Shown here in pieces: positions 9,494 through 17,664 of a stretch of DNA of 64,000 nucleotides. Position 1 is the first letter of the stretch. Each line of letters opens with the position of its first letter. The notes under the pieces were generated by a model, which had not been told where the DNA came from, made no database searches, and worked only from the letters and a program-made list of their open reading frames with translations. Origin of the DNA: Streptomyces buecherae. GTDB taxonomy: Bacteria; Actinomycetota; Actinomycetes; Streptomycetales; Streptomycetaceae. Both the position numbers and the translations under genes were made by a program. Location of the stretch: positions 3,876,501 to 3,940,500 of the forward strand of contig NZ_CP060404.1 of NCBI RefSeq assembly GCF_014295035.1, read 5' to 3'.

Positions 9494-10621
9494 TCAGGAC
9501 AGGCGGGTGATCTCCGCCAGGACGGTGCGGGCCGTCGTCGTGGCCGGGTCGATGGGCGGGAAGTGGCCGACGCCCTCGACGCGGACCAGCCGAACCCGCT
9601 GCCCGGCGCGGGCCGCCGCCGCCACGAACGCCTCCGCGACGGCGGGCGGTACGTCGATGTCCGCGCCGCCGTGCACCAGCGTGGTGGGCACGCCGCTCGG
9701 CACCAGGGCGGACGGGTCGGTGCAGGCCAGCCGGTGCGCGAGCAGCGCGGCGTGCTCGGCGGGGCCGGGGCCGGGCGTCGCGGGCGGATGGTGCGGGGCG
9801 AGCAGTTGGTCCACGGCGTGCGAGCAGACGCCGAGGGCGCGGGCCGTGCCGAAGTCGGCGATGGCGGCGAGGCCGACCACGCCGCGCAGTGCGGGCGGCG
9901 CCGGCAGCCGCCACCGGGAGCCGACCGGCAACCGGTGCCGCGCCGCCGCCCACAGCACGGCGTGCCCGCCGGCCGAGTGCCCGACGAGCACCGGCCGGTC
10001 GGCGTCCACGTCGGCCCAGCGGACCCGGCCGGCGGCCGGGCCGGACGGGCCGGCCGCGAGGCCGCGTACCAGGGCGGGCAGCGCGTCCAGCGCCGCCGCG
10101 ATGTCGTCGAAGGTCTCCGGCCAGCGGCCGGCGCGCGGCTGCCCGGGCCCGGCGGCGCTCGCCGCCGGGCCGTCGGCGCGCGGGCCGCGCCGGTACTCGA
10201 CCGACGCGACCGCGAGGCCGTAGCCGGCCAGGTAGGCGGCCAGCGGGGACAGGTGCCGCCGGTCGTACGGGGCGCGCCAGGCGCCGCCGTGGAACAGCAC
10301 GACCAGCGGCACCGGCGGCGCCGCCCCGGGGGCGGGCGGCGCCGCGTCGGCGATGACGCGCGCGGCGGCCCCGGCCGGCGGGGCACCGCCACCGGCCCGG
10401 GACCCGGGCGCCGCCCAGGACCCGGGCACGGCCCGGGGATCGGACCCGGCCCGGGGCTCGGACCCGGCCTGGAGGTCGGGCACGGCCCGGGACTCGGGCA
10501 GGAAGAGGTCCACCACCTGGTCGGGGTGCGGCCCGTAGCCGACCGTGGCGGTCGGCGGTGTCTCGGCGTGGCCGAAGGCCGACGCCTCCTCCCGCTCCGC
10601 GCGCGTCATCGCGGGGTTCAT
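9494..10621 (-). CDS. kynB: Kynurenine formamidase-type alpha/beta hydrolase
   Basis: Probably hydrolyses N-formylkynurenine to kynurenine and formate. The 375-residue protein has the HGGAW oxyanion motif (VVLFHGGAWRAP), the nucleophile elbow GHSAGG, an acid in HGGADIDVP and the catalytic His in GVGHFPP, the layout of the esterase/lipase-like arylformamidases. Start is ATG 10621-10619, which overlaps the kynU stop codon as ATGA, implying coupled translation; upstream in-frame codons would overlap kynU further. The product links tryptophan dioxygenase and kynureninase, so the three genes make a complete tryptophan-to-anthranilate route. The N-terminal region has an Ala/Gly/Pro/Asp-rich insertion. 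Function rests strongly on context. Confidence 0.85.
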   Translation of the reverse strand: MNPAMTRAEREEASAFGHAETPPTATVGYGPHPDQVVDLFLPESRAVPDLQAGSEPRAGSDPRAVPGSWAAPGSRAGGGAPPAGAAARVIADAAPPAPGAAPPVPLVVLFHGGAWRAPYDRRHLSPLAAYLAGYGLAVASVEYRRGPRADGPAASAAGPGQPRAGRWPETFDDIAAALDALPALVRGLAAGPSGPAAGRVRWADVDADRPVLVGHSAGGHAVLWAAARHRLPVGSRWRLPAPPALRGVVGLAAIADFGTARALGVCSHAVDQLLAPHHPPATPGPGPAEHAALLAHRLACTDPSALVPSGVPTTLVHGGADIDVPPAVAEAFVAAAARAGQRVRLVRVEGVGHFPPIDPATTTARTVLAEITRLS

Positions 10622-11985
10622 GCGGCGCTCAGCACCTCCCCCAGCGCCCACGCGGCCCGCTCCACGTCGGCGTAGCCCGTGTACAGCGGCGTGAAGCCGA
10701 ACCGCAGCACGTCGGGGCGGCGGTAGTCGATGACCACGCCACGGGCGAGCAGTCGCTCCGTCACCTCACCGGCGTCCGCGCAGCGCAGCGCGACCTGGCT
10801 GCCGCGCTCCGCGTGCGCCACCGGCGTCAGCGTCTCGACCGCGCCGGCCGGCACGTACGCCGCGACGCAGGTCAGGAAGAAGTCCGCGAGGTCGAGGCTC
10901 TTGGCCCGTACGGACTCGACGCTGACGCCCTGCCACGCGTCGAGGGCGCTCTCAAGCGCCAGCATCGACAGGATGTCCGGCGTGCCGACCCGGCCTCGGA
11001 CGGCCCCGTCGGCCGGGGCGTACGCGCCGGCCATGGCGAAGGGGTCGGCGTGCGAGTTCCAGCCGGGCAGCGGGGAGTCGAAGCGCGGCTGGTGCCGGGC
11101 GGCGACGTACAGGTAGGCCGGCGCTCCGGGCCCGCCGTTGAGGTACTTGTACGTGCAGCCGACGGCCAGGTCGACGCCGTGCGCGTCCAGGTCGACCGGC
11201 AGCGCGCCCGCGCTGTGGCACAGGTCCCAGACGGCCACCGCCCCCACCGCGTGCAGGGCGGCGGTGGTGCCCGGCAGGTCGTGGAGCCGGCCGGTGCGGT
11301 AGTCGACGTGGTTGACCAGGGCCAGCGCGGTGCGCGGGGTGGCCTCGGTCGCGACGGCCTCGGCGGGCACGGCCCGCAGCGCGCAGCCGGTGAGCCGGGC
11401 CGCGGACTCGGCGATGTAGCCGTCTGTGGGGAACGTGCTCACGTCCACCAGGATCTCGTCCCGCCCGCCGGCCTGCGCCGCGTCGGCGCCCGCCGGCTCG
11501 GCGCCCTCGGCGCCACGGGCCAGCCGCACGCCCGCCACCACCGCCTTGAGGACGTTGACGCTGGTCGAGTCGCCGACCACGACCTGGCCCGGGGCGGCCC
11601 CGACGAGCGCGCCGACCCGGTCGCCGATCCGCTCCGGCGCGGTCCACCAGTGGTTGTCCGACCAGGAGTTGATCCGGTCGCGGCCCCACTCGCGCTCGAT
11701 GACGTCGGCCATCCGGGCCGGCACGCCGCGCGGCAGCGCGCCGAGCGAGTTGCCGTCCAGGTAGACCGTGCCGTTCGGGTCGTCGACCGCGTCCACCACG
11801 AAGCGTTCGCGGGTCCCGGCCAGCGGGTCCTCGCGGTCGCGCCGGGCGGCCTCGGCCGCGTGCGCGCGCCCCGTGGCCGGGGCCGTGGCCGTGGCGGTGA
11901 CGGTGGCGGTGGCCGGTGCGGCGGCTCCGGCCGTGGCGGGCGTCGCGCCCGGTGTCGCGGGCTCGGTCCGTGGGTGCTCAGACAT
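10618..11985 (-). CDS. kynU: Kynureninase
   Basis: PLP enzyme that cleaves kynurenine to anthranilate and alanine. Fold-type I aminotransferase signatures are clear: YLDGNSLG near residue 75, the VVVGDSTSVNVLK phosphate-binding block, DLCHSAG, and the PLP-lysine motif YKYLNGGPG. The first ~35 residues are a Thr/Ala/Pro-rich extension, so the length of 455 exceeds the ~415 usual core. It overlaps kynA by eight bases and kynB by four, giving a tight operon. Confidence 0.96.
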   Translation of the reverse strand: MSEHPRTEPATPGATPATAGAAAPATATVTATATAPATGRAHAAEAARRDREDPLAGTRERFVVDAVDDPNGTVYLDGNSLGALPRGVPARMADVIEREWGRDRINSWSDNHWWTAPERIGDRVGALVGAAPGQVVVGDSTSVNVLKAVVAGVRLARGAEGAEPAGADAAQAGGRDEILVDVSTFPTDGYIAESAARLTGCALRAVPAEAVATEATPRTALALVNHVDYRTGRLHDLPGTTAALHAVGAVAVWDLCHSAGALPVDLDAHGVDLAVGCTYKYLNGGPGAPAYLYVAARHQPRFDSPLPGWNSHADPFAMAGAYAPADGAVRGRVGTPDILSMLALESALDAWQGVSVESVRAKSLDLADFFLTCVAAYVPAGAVETLTPVAHAERGSQVALRCADAGEVTERLLARGVVIDYRRPDVLRFGFTPLYTGYADVERAAWALGEVLSAA

Positions 11986-12943
11986 AGCTGCGCGCCGTCC
12001 ACAGCTCGGGGAAGACCTGCTTGCCGGCGCGCTTCTCCAGCCAGGCGACGCCCGCCGAACCGCCCGTTCCGGTCTTGGCGCCCATCGCGCGCCGGGTGGC
12101 TACCAGGTGGTCGTTGCGCCAGCGCCAGACCAGCTCCGCGACCTCCGTCAGCGCCTCGCCGAGCGCGACCAGGCCGCCACCCGCGCCGCCGACGGCGGCG
12201 GCCACGGCCACCGCCCGCGCGGCCTCCGGGGACTGCTCGCCCTTCTTCGGCCGCGCCTCATGCGCCGCCGCGTCCTCGTCGGTCGCGCTCGGGGCGCCGG
12301 CGCCGGAGTAGATGCGCTGCCAGGCCCGCTCGACGGCCGGGTGCGCCTCGTAGCGCTGGGTCACGTCGCGGTGCAGCACCTCGTCCGGGATGTCGAAGCC
12401 CTGTCGGGCGAGGTAGCGCACCACCTCGTCGTACAGGCTCGGCTCGGCCAGCGCCTTCTCCAGCTCGGCGTACTCGCGCGGCGCGCCACGGTGCGGGACC
12501 AGCATCGAGGCGGCCTTGTCGCCGAGCAGGAACTCCAGCCGGCGGAACATCGCCGACTGGAAGCCGGAGCCCTCGCCGAGCGCGCTGCGGTAGGCGTTGA
12601 ACTCGCCCGGCGTCATGTGCGCGAGCGGCTTCCAGGAGGCGTTCAGCGACTCCAGCTCGTACGTGGAGCGCTTGAGGGCGGCCAGCGCGGTGGGCACGTC
12701 GTCCCGGCGCAGCGCGTCGGCCGCGGTCTGCCACTCGTGCGTGATGACGGTGAACCACAGCTCCATCACCTGGCTCGTGACCAGGAAGACCATCTCGCCC
12801 GGGTCGTCGGAGAGCGGGTGCTGGAGGTGGGTGAGCACGGACGCCTTGACGTAGTCGTCGTACGGCGTGGTGCCCTGGAAATCGAGGTTGGGAGTCTCGG
12901 GTTCGGTCTCGTTCGTACCGGAACGTCCAGTGTGCTGGGACAT
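11978..12943 (-). CDS. kynA: Tryptophan 2,3-dioxygenase
   Basis: Heme enzyme that opens the indole ring of tryptophan to N-formylkynurenine. Family motifs include TPYDDYVK, FLVTSQVMELWF, FQSAMFRRLEFLLGDK and the C-terminal VWRWRNDHLVATRRAMG with the proximal His. The 321-residue protein is longer than usual because of an acidic then Ala/Gly/Val-rich insertion (roughly residues 225-260) before the last helices. First gene of the kynA-kynU-kynB operon; ATG at 12943 with a purine-rich leader. The upstream 280 bases should hold its promoter. Confidence 0.96.
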   Translation of the reverse strand: MSQHTGRSGTNETEPETPNLDFQGTTPYDDYVKASVLTHLQHPLSDDPGEMVFLVTSQVMELWFTVITHEWQTAADALRRDDVPTALAALKRSTYELESLNASWKPLAHMTPGEFNAYRSALGEGSGFQSAMFRRLEFLLGDKAASMLVPHRGAPREYAELEKALAEPSLYDEVVRYLARQGFDIPDEVLHRDVTQRYEAHPAVERAWQRIYSGAGAPSATDEDAAAHEARPKKGEQSPEAARAVAVAAAVGGAGGGLVALGEALTEVAELVWRWRNDHLVATRRAMGAKTGTGGSAGVAWLEKRAGKQVFPELWTARSYV

Positions 12944-13081
12944 GGCGTCTCCTCAGTCCTGCTTCCGGGTAGCGGTCCGCCCCTTCCTGTTCGGCATCGG
13001 AGCCCCGGTCCCCTCTTGAACCCACGATCGCTGATCATCGGGTCCTGCGCGCATCATGCGGGGTGCGCGGCGCACACGGCA

Positions 13082-13119
13082 AGGGCCTGCCGGGTCGAGG
13101 TGCGCGACCGGCAGGCCCT
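13082..13119. terminator. Hairpin terminator after DUF3151 gene
   Basis: AGGGCCTGCCGG...CCGGCAGGCCCT stem continued by GTCG/CGAC with one bulged base. It lies 107 bases beyond the DUF3151 stop and upstream of kynA on the same strand, so it separates the two transcription units. Confidence 0.6.
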
Positions 13120-13225
13120 GTATTCGGACACCCGTGATGGGTGAACGCCTGGGAATCTCGTCCCGTACGCCCGAACCGCCAACGGTTCAGGCGGCCCGGG
13201 TCAGCCCAGCTCAGCTCGCATCAGC

Positions 13226-13639
13226 TCAGCTCAGCGTGTCCGCCGCGGTCGGCGAGGAGTCGCGCAGGAAGGTCGAGCAGCGCTCGTACTCCTCCGTCTC
13301 GCCGATGGCCTGCGCGGCCCGCGCCAGCGCGTGCAGGGCGCGCAGGAAGCCACGGTTCGGCTCGTGCTCGAACGGCACCGGGCCGTGGCCCTTCCAGCCA
13401 CTGCGGCGCAGCGCGTCCAGACCCCGGTGGTAGCCGGTGCGGGCGTACGCGTACGACTCGACGACGCGCCCCGCCCCGAACGCCTCGTCGGCGAGCTGGG
13501 CCCAGGCGAGCGAGGAGGCGGGGTACTTGGCGGCGACCTCGGCGGGCGCGGCGCCGCTGGCGAGCAGTTCGCGCGGCCCGGGGTCGTCGGGCAGGTGGGT
13601 CGGGGGCGGTCCCCCGAGCAGGTTCTCGTGAATGGCCAT
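13226..13639 (-). CDS. DUF3151 family protein
   Basis: 137-residue soluble protein with the conserved actinobacterial DUF3151 pattern: N-terminal NLLGGPPPTHLP, ASLAWAQLADEAF-like helix (SSLAWAQLADEAFGAGRVVE), ARTGYHRGLDALRRSGW, and PNRGFLRALHALARAA. It looks like a short helical, TPR-like repeat protein. Function unknown. It lies between the MFS exporter and the kyn operon on the same strand; a 24-bp tandem repeat sits in its upstream region. Confidence 0.9.
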   Translation of the reverse strand: MAIHENLLGGPPPTHLPDDPGPRELLASGAAPAEVAAKYPASSLAWAQLADEAFGAGRVVESYAYARTGYHRGLDALRRSGWKGHGPVPFEHEPNRGFLRALHALARAAQAIGETEEYERCSTFLRDSSPTAADTLS

Positions 13640-13750
13640 GGGTTCCAGTCTGCCGGACCGGGCGGCGCGGAGCCGCCACGCGGGTAGCGCCCGTGACTGG
13701 CCGATTTCCTACGCCGCCGACCCGCGCGGATATGGCCGGTATGTGCCCCT

Positions 13751-13859
13751 GCGGCCGGGCTGGTTCGTGCCCGCGTGGCCGGGTTGGTTCGTGCCCGCGT
13801 GGCCGGGTTGGTTCGGGCCCGCGTGGCCGGGTTGGTTCGTGGCCGTGCGGCCGGGCTAG
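13751..13859. repeat. 24-bp tandem repeat, about 4.5 copies
   Basis: Units start at 13751, 13775, 13799, 13823 and (partial) 13847, with only one to four differences each; the core is GGCCGGGTTGGTTCG. The array lies between the MFS exporter stop codon, which is inside the last unit, and the DUF3151 start. Because 24 is a multiple of three it encodes eight-residue periodicity in every frame; none is supported as a gene. Confidence 0.9.
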
Positions 13860-15514
13860 TCGGAGCGCGCGGGGGGCTCGCCCGGGTCGAGCGGGGGCGC
13901 GGCCACGCCGCAGTGGTGGGCGCACTCGGGGTGGCAGGGCTCGGTCCCCGCCTGGCCCGCCGGGTGCTCCAGGGTGTCCGCGCGGACCGTCGCCCAGGCC
14001 AGCGCGGAGCCCAGCAGCAGCACGCCGGCGCACCAGGGCATCGCGCGCCGGAACGCCTCCTCGAACTCGTCCGCCGCGCGGTACGCCTCCGGGCCCATGC
14101 CCGCGAGCAGCGGCAGCGCGGCCACCGCGATCAGGCCCGCCGCCCGGGCCGCCGCGTTGTTGATGCCGCTGGCCAGGCCCGCCCGGCCGACGTCCACCGA
14201 GGCCAGCACCGTGGCGGTGAGCGGGGCCACCAGCGTCACCATGCCCGCGCCGAGCACCACCAGGGCGGGCAGCGCGTCGCGCCAGTACACCGCGTCCGGG
14301 CCGACCCGCATCATCAGCAGCATCCCCGCCGCGCACAGCAGTGGCCCGACCGTCAGCGGCAGCCGGGGACCGGTGCGCTGGGCCAGTTCGCCGGAGCGGG
14401 CCGAGAACAGCAGCATCAGCACCGTGGTCGGCAGCAGCGCGGCCCCCGCCTGGAGGGCCGAGTAGTCCACCACCACCTGGAGCTGCACCACCGAGAGGAA
14501 GAAGAACCCGCCGAAGGCCGCGTACACGCACAGCGTGACCAGGTTGATCGCGGTGAACTGTCGGATCGCGAACAGGCCCAGCGGAAGCATCGGCTCCGCC
14601 CGGTGTGCCTCCAGGTAGCAGAAGGCCGCCGCCAGCAGCAGCCCGCCCACGGCCGCCCCGACGACCAGCGGCGACGCCCCCGCGTCGGGGGCCGCGATCA
14701 GCGCGTACGTCACGGCGCCGAGCGCCAGCGCGCCCAGCGCGGCGCCGGCCACGTCGAACCGGCCGCCCGCCCGCGGGTCCCGGGACTCCGGCACGTGCCG
14801 CAGCGCGACCGGCACGCACACCGCGGCCAGCGGCACGTTGAGCAGGAACACCCAGCGCCAGCCGGGGCCGTCCACCAGCCAGCCGCCGACGAACGGGCCG
14901 ACCGCCGCCGCCACGCCGCCGAGCCCCGACCAGGCGCCCACCGCCCGCGCCCGGTCCTCCTGCCGGAACGCGGACTGGATGAGCGCCAGCGAGCCCGGCG
15001 TGAGCAGCGCCCCGCCCACCCCTTGCAGCGCCCGCGCGCCGATCAGCACCTCGGCGCTGGGGGCCAGTCCGCACAGCAGCGAGGCCAGCGCGAACCAGAC
15101 CACGCCGACGACGAAGACCCGCCGCCGCCCGTACCGGTCGCCCAGCGCCCCGCCGAGCAGGATCAGCGCGGCGAGGGTGAGCATGTACGCGTTGACGGTC
15201 CACTGGAGCCCGCCGAGGTCCGCGCCCAGGTCCTCGCCGATGCGCGGCAGCGCGACGTTGACGACGGTGCTGTCGAGCATGGCCATGCCGGAGCCGAGCA
15301 CCGTGGTCAGCAGCACCCAGCGCCCGGTGGCCGTCCCCATCCCCACGGTCCCGGCGGGCTCGACCGGTTCCAGCGCGGGCTCGGGGCCGGGCTGCCCGGC
15401 AGCCGGTACGGGCTCGCGGCCGGACTCCGAGCCGGGGCCCGAGCCGGGGCCGGGGTCGGCGTCGGGCGGGGTGTCGGGGTCGGGCTCGGGGCCGGGGCGT
15501 CGCGGGTCCGTCAT
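13856..15514 (-). CDS. MFS multidrug exporter, DHA2 (EmrB/QacA) type
   Basis: 552-residue protein predicted to have 14 membrane helices. It shows LDSTVVNVALP (helix 1 motif of DHA2 exporters), QWTVNAYMLTLAAL, and motif A LGGALGDRYGRRR. A ~70-residue cytoplasmic N-terminus is very rich in Pro, Gly, Glu and Asp. Start ATG 15514-15512 (MTDPRRPGPEPD); longer in-frame starts add only low-complexity sequence. The C-terminal tail is short. Likely a proton-coupled drug exporter; substrate unknown. Confidence 0.93.
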   Translation of the reverse strand: MTDPRRPGPEPDPDTPPDADPGPGSGPGSESGREPVPAAGQPGPEPALEPVEPAGTVGMGTATGRWVLLTTVLGSGMAMLDSTVVNVALPRIGEDLGADLGGLQWTVNAYMLTLAALILLGGALGDRYGRRRVFVVGVVWFALASLLCGLAPSAEVLIGARALQGVGGALLTPGSLALIQSAFRQEDRARAVGAWSGLGGVAAAVGPFVGGWLVDGPGWRWVFLLNVPLAAVCVPVALRHVPESRDPRAGGRFDVAGAALGALALGAVTYALIAAPDAGASPLVVGAAVGGLLLAAAFCYLEAHRAEPMLPLGLFAIRQFTAINLVTLCVYAAFGGFFFLSVVQLQVVVDYSALQAGAALLPTTVLMLLFSARSGELAQRTGPRLPLTVGPLLCAAGMLLMMRVGPDAVYWRDALPALVVLGAGMVTLVAPLTATVLASVDVGRAGLASGINNAAARAAGLIAVAALPLLAGMGPEAYRAADEFEEAFRRAMPWCAGVLLLGSALAWATVRADTLEHPAGQAGTEPCHPECAHHCGVAAPPLDPGEPPARSD

Positions 15515-15830
15515 GCCTGCGATCTTCCGCGCCGGGGCACCGCCCGGCCACCCTGACACCCGGCCGCGCCGCGAACTCGCCACCGTGACGGCGCGCGCCC
15601 CCGTACGAGCGGCGCCCGCGCCCGAACGCCCGCCGCCCCACTCCCTCGTCACGCCAGCGGCCCGGCCTCCTCGCACGCGAAAAGCCCGGCCCCCGGCACG
15701 CCGAGGGGCCCGGCCCCTCCGCCTGGGCGAACCAGGGGAGGGCGCCGGGCCCCGGGAGGCAGCGCGCGGGAGCCGGGCCGGTGGCCGGCGGCCACGGGGG
15801 CCGGGGCCGCCGGGGGCCGGCGGTGCGGGG
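15515..15830. other. GC-rich intergenic region with terminator-like inverted repeats
   Basis: No gene supported. Between 15680 and 15810 several overlapping GC-rich inverted repeats occur, including the near-palindrome GAGGGGCCCGGCCCCTC; read leftward, one is followed by GGGCTTTT. This is the expected termination zone of fba. Confidence 0.5.
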
Positions 15831-16853
15831 TTACTTCAGCTTCGTGCCGGTGGAGCGCAGGTCGGCGCACGCCTTGGTGACGCGGGCGGCCATGCCGGCC
15901 TCGGCGAGCTTGCCCCAGCTCCGCGGGTCGTAGGTCTTCTTGTTGCCGACCTCGCCGTCCACCTTGAGCACGCCGTCGTAGTTGCGGAACATGTGGTCCG
16001 CGACCGGGCGGGTGAAGGCGTACTGGGTGTCGGTGTCGAGGTTCATCTTCACGACGCCGTTGCCCAGCGCGGTGCGGATCTCCTCCTCCGTGGAGCCGGA
16101 GCCGCCGTGGAAGACGAAGTCGAACGGGTCGGCCTTGCCGGAGCTGGCGGCCAGGCCGTCCTGGAGGTCGCGGAGCAGCTCGGGGCGGAGCACGACGTTG
16201 CCCGGCTTGTAGACGCCGTGCACGTTGCCGAAGGAGGCGGCCAGCAGGTAGCGGCCGTTCTCGCCCAGGCCGAGGGCGGCGGCGGTCTTCTCCACGTCGG
16301 CGACGGAGGTGTACAGCTCGTCGTTGATCTCGTGCGTGACGCCGTCCTCCTCGCCACCGGTCGGGGTGATCTCGACCTCAAGGATGATCTTCGCCTTGAC
16401 GGCCTCGGCGAGCAGCTCCTTGGCGATGGCCAGGTTCTCGTCCAGCTTCTCGGCGGAGCCGTCCCACATGTGGGACTGGAAGAGCGGGTTCTGACCGGCG
16501 GCGACGCGCTCCTGGGAGAGGGCGATCAGCGGCCGGACGAAGCCGTCCAGCTTGTCCTTCGGGCAGTGGTCGGTGTGCAGCGCGATGTTGACCGGGTACT
16601 TCTTGGCCACCACGTGCGCGAACTCGGCCAGCGCCACCGCGCCGGAGACCATGTCCTTGCTGTACTGACCGCCCAGGAACTCGGCGCCACCGGTGGAAAC
16701 CTGGATGATGCCGTCGCTCTCGGCCTCGGCGAAGCCACGCAGTGCCGCGTGCAGGGTCTGCGTCGAGGTCACGTTGATTGCCGGGTAGGCGAACTTGCCT
16801 GCCTTCGCCCGGTCGAGCATCTCGTTGTAGACCTCGGGGGTTGCGATGGGCAT
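15831..16853 (-). CDS. fba: Class II fructose-bisphosphate aldolase
   Basis: Zinc-dependent cleavage of fructose 1,6-bisphosphate in glycolysis and its reversal. The 340-residue product has the E. coli FbaA-type length and motifs: PAINVTSTQT, ALHTDHCPKDKLDGFVRP (zinc His and catalytic Asp), LEVEITPTGGEEDG, SFGNVHGVYKPGNV and FVFHGGSGS, then VVKMNLDTDTQ. Start ATG 16853-16851 with AAGGAG eight bases upstream. A monocistronic housekeeping gene, separated from pyrE by the parS palindrome. Confidence 0.98.
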   Translation of the reverse strand: MPIATPEVYNEMLDRAKAGKFAYPAINVTSTQTLHAALRGFAEAESDGIIQVSTGGAEFLGGQYSKDMVSGAVALAEFAHVVAKKYPVNIALHTDHCPKDKLDGFVRPLIALSQERVAAGQNPLFQSHMWDGSAEKLDENLAIAKELLAEAVKAKIILEVEITPTGGEEDGVTHEINDELYTSVADVEKTAAALGLGENGRYLLAASFGNVHGVYKPGNVVLRPELLRDLQDGLAASSGKADPFDFVFHGGSGSTEEEIRTALGNGVVKMNLDTDTQYAFTRPVADHMFRNYDGVLKVDGEVGNKKTYDPRSWGKLAEAGMAARVTKACADLRSTGTKLK

Positions 16854-16987
16854 GGGTCCGCTCCTTGTGAAGTGCCGGTTGCGTTGTGAATGCCCTGACC
16901 TAGGGGGCGACGTCATCGTCGCCCCCATCCTTCCAGACTCGTCCGGCTCGGCTCCACGGCGTGTCGCGCACTGGACGCCGAACGCGC

Positions 16988-17029
16988 CGAGGGCGGGGGC
17001 CGTTTCACGTGAAACGGCCCCCGCCCTCG
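16988..17029. promoter_or_regulatory. parS centromere-like site inside a 42-bp perfect palindrome
   Basis: GTTTCACGTGAAAC at 17002-17015 is the Streptomyces ParB-binding parS consensus. It forms the core of a 42-bp perfect palindrome, the flanks being GC-rich (GGGCGGGGGCC on the left). The element sits between pyrE and fba, 43 bases beyond the pyrE stop, where a transcription terminator would be expected, so it may serve both purposes. The parS identity is by consensus match; binding is inference. Confidence 0.8.
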
Positions 17030-17071
17030 ACAAAAGCGCAGGTCAAGTGATCATTTACGGGCGTGCGACGG

Positions 17072-17611
17072 TCAGTCCAGACCCAGCTCCGCCAGCCCGT
17101 ACGCCTGGTAGTACGGCAGGCCGGCGGCCTCGATCGCAGGCGCGGCGCCGCGCTCGACGATGACGGCCACGGCCACCACCTCGGCGCCCGCCTCGCGCGC
17201 CGCCTCGACGGCGGTCAGCGGGGAGCCGCCCGTGGTCGAGGTGTCCTCCACGATCAGCACGCGGCGGCCCGCGATGTCCGGGCCCTCGATACGCCGCTGG
17301 AGGCCGTGCGCCTTGTTGGCCTTGCGGACCACGAACGCGTCGAGGCGGCGGCCCCGCGCGGCGGCGGCGTGCATCATCGACGTCGCCACCGGGTCGGCGC
17401 CCAGCGTGAGCCCGCCCACCGCGTCGTACTCCAGGTCGGCGGTCAGGTCGAGCATGACCTGACCGGCCAGCGGCGCGGCCTCGCCATCCAGGGTGATCCG
17501 GCGCAGGTCGATGTAGAAATCGGCCTCGAGACCGGACGAAAGGGTCACCTTGCCGTGCACCACGGCCTTGTTCTTGATCTGCTCCAGGAGGGCATCACGC
17601 GCGTCGCTCAT
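17072..17611 (-). CDS. pyrE: Orotate phosphoribosyltransferase
   Basis: Transfers the phosphoribosyl group of PRPP to orotate in UMP synthesis. 179 residues, the usual length. Type I PRTase features: substrate loop FYIDLRRITLDG, FVVRKANKAHGLQRRIEG flexible loop, and the PRPP-binding VLIVEDTSTTGGS. Start ATG 17611-17609 (MSDARDALLEQIKNKAVVHG). Stands alone on the minus strand downstream of the sigma factor/CU044_5270 pair. Confidence 0.97.
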   Translation of the reverse strand: MSDARDALLEQIKNKAVVHGKVTLSSGLEADFYIDLRRITLDGEAAPLAGQVMLDLTADLEYDAVGGLTLGADPVATSMMHAAAARGRRLDAFVVRKANKAHGLQRRIEGPDIAGRRVLIVEDTSTTGGSPLTAVEAAREAGAEVVAVAVIVERGAAPAIEAAGLPYYQAYGLAELGLD

Positions 17612-17664
17612 ACGCACGAGGTTAGCCGTGTCCAGCGGCGACGCCCGCTGGTGGCCGGCTGGGG

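Noticed and set aside
13751..13859. CRISPR-like array
   Set aside because: Repeats are directly adjacent without spacers and there are no cas genes.
13632..13859. 75-codon + strand frame with PGWFVPAW repeats
   Set aside because: All three frames are periodic because the unit is 24 bp; the start overlaps the DUF3151 start on the other strand and no ribosome-binding site is evident.
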